Assembly (NCBI GenBank): GCA_023135995.1
Contig: JAGLRY010000053.1
Coordinates: forward strand, 1-9,445
Direction: 5' to 3'
DNA length: 9,445 nt
Source: Candidatus Aminicenantota bacterium
GTDB lineage: Bacteria > Acidobacteriota > Aminicenantia > Aminicenantales > Aminicenantaceae
Below the pieces are notes generated by a model. That model was not told the origin of the DNA, did no database searches, and saw only the letters and a list, made by a program, of their open reading frames with translations. This document shows, one piece after another, positions 5,997 through 9,445 of this stretch. The position numbers and the translations under genes were made by a program. Each line of letters opens with the position of its first letter. The first letter of the stretch is position 1.

Positions 5997-8324
5997 CTAT
6001 CCAACAGAAGGAAGGCGGAACATATACTCAGGATCTATACGGGGCTCATCACTTTTATGTTTCTGCATCAAGTCGATTTTTCTTTCGAGTAGATCGCCGA
6101 AGTTCTCCCCGTAGATAAACGGAGTTTCAACGCTTCCCGAGATGATGATCCACTCTATGGGACTCTCTCGCCAAACCTCTAGAAGTTTGTTGCAGTTGTT
6201 TATTTCTCGTTCCATCATCCCATTGAGAAGCACCCGGCACTCCTTCTTGATGGCAACATCTGGAGTCTCTATGTATTCATGCACAGCATAGATCCACACG
6301 GCTGTATTCCTTAAGGTCTCAAAGAGGCAGCACAGAGCTTTGGCCCTAAACCATTGATCTTCAAATACATGGAAGGCATGCTTTTCGGAAGTAGTCTCTG
6401 CAACTGTTTTCCTCTTCTGAAGGAGACCAATGGCCTTCTCCAATGGACCCCAGACATTTGCATCGATCCTCTGAAAGGCCTTTTGTGCATACTCCTTTGA
6501 AACCAACTCAAAAAGGACGTCCTGAGCCAAGTCGATCCTGTTCGGATTATGGAGAGACGTACACATGTGCTTTTCGTAATATTCCCTCTGAGTTTCTGGT
6601 ATCCGGTCGATATCTGGAACTAATGGACGGACTAGCAGCCTCTGCCAGACAGCACCATAATGCGTATAAATGGACAGTGGAACAAAACTCCGTATAGCCT
6701 GATCCACACACCGCCAACCCTGGACGAGTTCCTCAGTTCCCTTCCCCCCTGTGTAGACCTCTGCGATTCGATAAACGGTCAGGTCGATGTCCAGTCCTGG
6801 GTCAAACTGGAAATACCGGAATACTTCCTGATTCACAGGATAGGGAACTTTATCTGGCGGCTGCAAACCTCCGAGATGGGACAGCGCAAGAACATCTCGT
6901 GAATACAAAGCAAAAAGCTTTTCATGTGTCAACCAAGGAAAAGGTATCCCCAAGAGCGGTTCGTGGTTGGTATGGGATGAGAGGCTGTGATAGAAGAGGC
7001 TGTGACTTCCTCTTTTATGGAGTGCCTGCATGGGTTCTTCTTCATCTCTGTGCAGCGTGTTGTGAAGGGCTGATCCCAGTACGCTGACATCACTGTACAT
7101 CGGATGATGGTAATTGCACTCCCAACCTTTGGTTAAAAGAGAATGGGCTTCTACATCAATACTGTCCTTGAGCTCCGGCCATAGATAAGACCGTTCTCCA
7201 TAAAAGGATTCCAGACGTGTGATGACCCTAAACTGTGGATTAGTCCGAGAAGCTGCATTGCGCAGGACTTGAAAAAAATCGATGATGTTCGAAGCCGCTG
7301 CTTCGGCTATTTTCTCATCATTGTTCCATTCTCTGATAAGGAAGGCCCCACCGTTTCTTCCCACATAAAGAGATTTTGTGTGTTCGAATCCGGCTCCACT
7401 GTCATTGGACCAAATAGTCAAAAATCCCAGCTCCGGGATCTCTTCCATCAAGTTCTCCATGAGTTCGGCGTAGTGCTGTTTGACAGCAGGGTGAACGACA
7501 GATAGGTTATACCGTGGCTTGTAGCTACGGAACGGGTGGTCGACTCGCGCGCCCCGGAGAGTGGGATATCTCTCGAAAAATGATTCCGGAACCGACCGGG
7601 GTTCAAAGCAAAGAAGGCCAGGAACAAGACCATACTTGACAGCTAATCGGGCATTCTCTTTCAATAGCTCGAGATTCGCAGATAAATAATCCCTGGGATA
7701 CAACCCTTCGTTCAAATGACTGGTCACATACTGATCCAAGCCCGGACAATAGGTATAAAAATCCGCATAAAACTCACCGGGCACATTCTTTTCGTGGGGA
7801 AACGGCAAGGCGAGGGCATTAACTTCAACATGTGTGAAACCCAAACGAGCATATTGACGGATGTATCGTTCAGACGAAAAATCACGGATGAGCCGTGCAT
7901 ATTGGGTGAGGAAGAGATCAAAAGTGGATTTTTCGATGGCAAAACTTATCTCTCTGGTCCAGTGTTTGACCTGAGCGACATCTTGGTCGAGCAGGTTATC
8001 CACCAAATAAGAGAATACCGCATAAAGAAAATAGGGCTTTGAGCTCATGAGCCAGCCACATCCTCTCTCCTGACAGGAAAAAAGCACCCATTCTCTGCCG
8101 GAACGAGGAGACATCTCGAATTTTGCTTGTGTCCCATCCTGGGAAGTTATAGCAATACACAGGGAATCGGATTCGGATGTCATTTGAGAGGGATCGACAG
8201 AGACTACTTCTGCTCCAGGAGAGAGAAATCCGCATATCTCACTGGCAACCGTCTGTTCTACGGGTTGGGCAAGCCGGGAGATCTTCACCCTCTTGATTTG
8301 TTGCAGAACCTCTCTGAGTGTCAT
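5997..8324 (-). CDS. Large cytoplasmic protein with probable TIM-barrel, glycoside-hydrolase-like core; function unknown
   Basis: A 775-residue protein with no signal peptide or membrane helix. The layout suggests three parts. Residues about 1-120 form an alpha/beta domain like those preceding the barrel in GH20/GH67-type enzymes. Residues about 140-490 look like a (beta/alpha)8 barrel: YIRQYARLGFTHVEVNAL (154-171), then ENARLAVKYGLVPGLLCFEP (223-242), LGFLTIWSNDSGAGFEH (299-315) and FRVITRLESFYGER (365-378). Residues about 515-750 are mostly helical. Acidic residues at predicted strand ends (E241, D308, E314, E372, E392) are candidate catalytic or binding residues. Aromatic and His-rich stretches (CNYHHPMY, 403-410; SHTNHEP, 450-456) could line a pocket. 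I could not assign a named GH family, so the substrate is open; an intracellular sugar or uronic-acid hydrolase is inference. Start: ATG at 8324 with AAGGAG (8331-8336) six bases upstream. It is transcribed alone, divergent from the response-regulator-like gene. Confidence 0.75.
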   Translation of the reverse strand: MTLREVLQQIKRVKISRLAQPVEQTVASEICGFLSPGAEVVSVDPSQMTSESDSLCIAITSQDGTQAKFEMSPRSGREWVLFSCQERGCGWLMSSKPYFLYAVFSYLVDNLLDQDVAQVKHWTREISFAIEKSTFDLFLTQYARLIRDFSSERYIRQYARLGFTHVEVNALALPFPHEKNVPGEFYADFYTYCPGLDQYVTSHLNEGLYPRDYLSANLELLKENARLAVKYGLVPGLLCFEPRSVPESFFERYPTLRGARVDHPFRSYKPRYNLSVVHPAVKQHYAELMENLMEEIPELGFLTIWSNDSGAGFEHTKSLYVGRNGGAFLIREWNNDEKIAEAAASNIIDFFQVLRNAASRTNPQFRVITRLESFYGERSYLWPELKDSIDVEAHSLLTKGWECNYHHPMYSDVSVLGSALHNTLHRDEEEPMQALHKRGSHSLFYHSLSSHTNHEPLLGIPFPWLTHEKLFALYSRDVLALSHLGGLQPPDKVPYPVNQEVFRYFQFDPGLDIDLTVYRIAEVYTGGKGTEELVQGWRCVDQAIRSFVPLSIYTHYGAVWQRLLVRPLVPDIDRIPETQREYYEKHMCTSLHNPNRIDLAQDVLFELVSKEYAQKAFQRIDANVWGPLEKAIGLLQKRKTVAETTSEKHAFHVFEDQWFRAKALCCLFETLRNTAVWIYAVHEYIETPDVAIKKECRVLLNGMMEREINNCNKLLEVWRESPIEWIIISGSVETPFIYGENFGDLLERKIDLMQKHKSDEPRIDPEYMFRLPSVG

Positions 8325-8347
8325 CTTTAGCTCCTTTTCTTCCAGTC

Positions 8348-8377
8348 ATTGTATTTCATCTTTTCCTATGAGTCCAA
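8348..8377 (-). promoter_or_regulatory. Candidate promoter for the 775-residue gene
   Basis: On the minus strand TACAAT (8353..8348, five of six) lies 18 bases after TTGGAC (8377..8372, only TTG matching). Initiation near 8341 would leave a short leader with the AAGGAG site. The -35 match is weak. Confidence 0.3.
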
Positions 8378-8433
8378 CAGCTAGAAAGCATTGCAAGTAT
8401 CCCAAAAGCGAAATTTAGATCGATACGGGGATC

Positions 8434-8494
8434 ATCACCTTTGGCGGTAAAATATCCTGGGGAAAAATCACCCTCTAAATCACCGCAAAAGAGG
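8434..8494. repeat. Repeated ATCACC motifs and small hairpin in the divergent spacer
   Basis: ATCACC occurs at 8434-8439, 8467-8472 and 8479-8484; the last two are part of an exact AAATCACC direct repeat 12 bases apart. CCTCT (8472-8476) can pair with AGAGG (8490-8494). The cluster sits just upstream of the candidate promoter for the response-regulator-like gene, so it could be an operator, but short repeats like this can arise by chance. Confidence 0.25.
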
Positions 8495-8495
8495 A

Positions 8496-8524
8496 TTGAC
8501 GCTACAGGGGTTGAGTGGCATAAA
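8496..8524 (+). promoter_or_regulatory. Candidate promoter for the response-regulator-like gene
   Basis: TTGACG (8496-8501, five of six) is followed after 17 bases by CATAAA (8519-8524, four of six). Initiation near 8531 would give a leader of about 50 bases before the ATG at 8580. Confidence 0.4.
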
Positions 8525-8579
8525 TATCCATACACAACAATGAAACCGAGAAGTCATTTCTCTCTTTAGAAGAGTCAAA

Positions 8580-9445
8580 ATGAGAAACATGAAAATTTTA
8601 ATCGTCGATTTCGATGAGGAGTCTACCCTTGCTCTTTCCGAATACCTAAAATCAGAGGGGTTTGATGTCAGTACGGCTGGAGATGGTGAAGCAGGGCTGG
8701 AAAAATGCAAGGGAGAATATCCCGATCTCGTTATTGTGGAGCCCATGATCTCAAAGCTTCATGGGTTTGAACTTTGCAGCATTATATCACACGACTTTAA
8801 CGGCCAAATTCCCGTTGTCATCCTGACAAAATTCTATCGTGAGGAACAATTCAAGATTGAGGCCACGAGTGCCTATGGAGCTTCCGCTTTCCTGAGTAAG
8901 CCATTCAAAGGTCCGGAAATTCTCTCCACGATCAAAGATCTGTTGAAAGAAAAAATTAAAGAGTTTGAGGAAAAAGCTATGGCAGAAGAAACACAAAATT
9001 TGGAGGATTTTTCTGAAAAGGCATTGGATAACATAAAGGTCGAAGCTAAAACGACGGAGGCAAGACTCCAGGCGGATGATCTTGAAAATGAGATTCTTGA
9101 GCCTGTGCCTCCTGCAAAAGAAGTTCTGGAAAAAGAAGAGAAAAGTCCTGATATCAAAACACAAATCGATAAAATGCTCGAGGACACTCTGTCGGAATTT
9201 GGCTTAAACCTCAATGAGAAAGCCCCTCCTAAAACAGAAAAAAAGAGTGTCGCTCCTCCAGAAGAAAAAATTGAAGTCGTTGCCAAAGAGGAAGAGGTTG
9301 TAGCAGAGGCAGCGGTTGCTGAGAAAGAAAGTGTGGAAGAGAAAGAAACCGTTGAAGAGAAAGTAGAGGTCGAAGAAGAAGTCCAGGTTAAAGAAAAAAT
9401 CGACGTTCTGGTTAAAGAAGCGCACCAAGAGCAAAAAGAGGAAGC
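8580..9445 (+). CDS. Response-regulator-like protein with degenerate receiver and long Glu/Lys-rich tail (3' end outside window)
   Basis: 288 complete codons are visible and the frame is open at the window edge. Residues 4-122 form a receiver (CheY-like) domain: MKILIVDFDEES, PDLVIVEPMISKLHGFEL, PVVILTKF and ASAFLSKPF. The usual Thr (T83) and Lys (K107) are present. The phosphoacceptor Asp is replaced by Glu (E54), and the acidic pair after strand 1 reads D10-F11 where DD or ED is normal. Glu at this position often mimics the phosphorylated state, so constitutive or phosphorylation-independent signalling is inferred. Residues 113 onward are highly charged: a helical stretch (113-150), a segment with short proline breaks (PVPP, APP), an amphipathic helix (DIKTQIDKMLEDTLSEF, 191-207), then acidic repeats. 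No DNA-binding or enzymatic output domain has appeared yet. Start: ATG at 8580 with weak AGAAGAG five bases upstream; M4 (8589) is an alternative. The gene is divergent from the 775-residue gene. Confidence 0.85.
   Translation, partial: MRNMKILIVDFDEESTLALSEYLKSEGFDVSTAGDGEAGLEKCKGEYPDLVIVEPMISKLHGFELCSIISHDFNGQIPVVILTKFYREEQFKIEATSAYGASAFLSKPFKGPEILSTIKDLLKEKIKEFEEKAMAEETQNLEDFSEKALDNIKVEAKTTEARLQADDLENEILEPVPPAKEVLEKEEKSPDIKTQIDKMLEDTLSEFGLNLNEKAPPKTEKKSVAPPEEKIEVVAKEEEVVAEAAVAEKESVEEKETVEEKVEVEEEVQVKEKIDVLVKEAHQEQKEE
9327..9398 (+). repeat. Four degenerate 18-base tandem repeats encoding acidic hexapeptides
   Basis: Codons 250-273 of the response-regulator-like gene read ESVEEK, ETVEEK, VEVEEE and VQVKEK, a period of six residues with Val at position 3 and charged residues at 4-6. 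A fifth, more diverged unit (IDVLVK) follows at 9399-9416. Codons differ between units, so the repeat is more conserved in protein than in DNA, suggesting selection for the amino-acid pattern instead of very recent slippage. Confidence 0.7.

Noticed and set aside
8540..8569. Nine-codon leader peptide ORF before the receiver gene
   Set aside because: It has no ribosome site and no run of regulatory codons, and no attenuator hairpin follows it.
8787..9434. Minus-strand Phe/Leu/Ser-rich open frames
   Set aside because: They are the mirror image of the Glu/Lys-rich coding region on the plus strand; such composition regularly creates long antisense frames.

Overview
The window holds six substantial genes on both strands, one ORF start running off the left edge and one gene running off the right edge. 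Base composition is moderate, most genes have clear Shine-Dalgarno sites, and two genes encode Sec-type signal peptides, so this is a bacterial chromosome. The pairing of a very large exported Asp-box (BNR/VPS10-like) double propeller ending in a 'GTYRLTL.. GKTYTRYLTI' domain with an exported PHP metallohydrolase resembles Acidobacteriota, Aminicenantes-type or Bacteroidota-like genomes. That placement is inference only; no rRNA or marker gene is present. No tRNA, rRNA, CRISPR array, insertion sequence or attachment site was seen.

Left block (1-4246, minus strand): an exported ~979-residue propeller protein is followed by a cation diffusion facilitator (CDF) transporter whose ATG overlaps the propeller stop codon (ATGA), so the two form a translationally coupled operon. 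Beyond the transporter, the first 50 bases may hold the start of another minus-strand gene. The transporter has unusual residues at its membrane metal site (HxxxH in TM2, HxxxE in TM5).

Middle block (4247-5996): a 141-base divergent promoter region has back-to-back -35 boxes and drives the propeller operon leftward and a secreted PHP-domain protein rightward. The PHP gene converges on a cold-shock protein gene that starts with TTG behind a full TAAGGAGG ribosome-binding site. A roughly 300-base leader region lies upstream of the cold-shock gene.

Right block (5997-9445): a 775-residue cytoplasmic protein with a probable TIM-barrel, glycoside-hydrolase-like core is transcribed leftward. Across a 255-base divergent spacer, a response-regulator-like protein is transcribed rightward and leaves the window incomplete. 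Its receiver domain has Glu in place of the phosphoacceptor Asp and Phe in place of one of the paired acidic residues, and it is followed by a long Glu/Lys-rich tail with hexapeptide repeats.

There is no clear multi-gene defence or mobile system here. The most notable items are the degenerate receiver with its repetitive tail, the CDF metal-site substitutions and the unassigned TIM-barrel protein.
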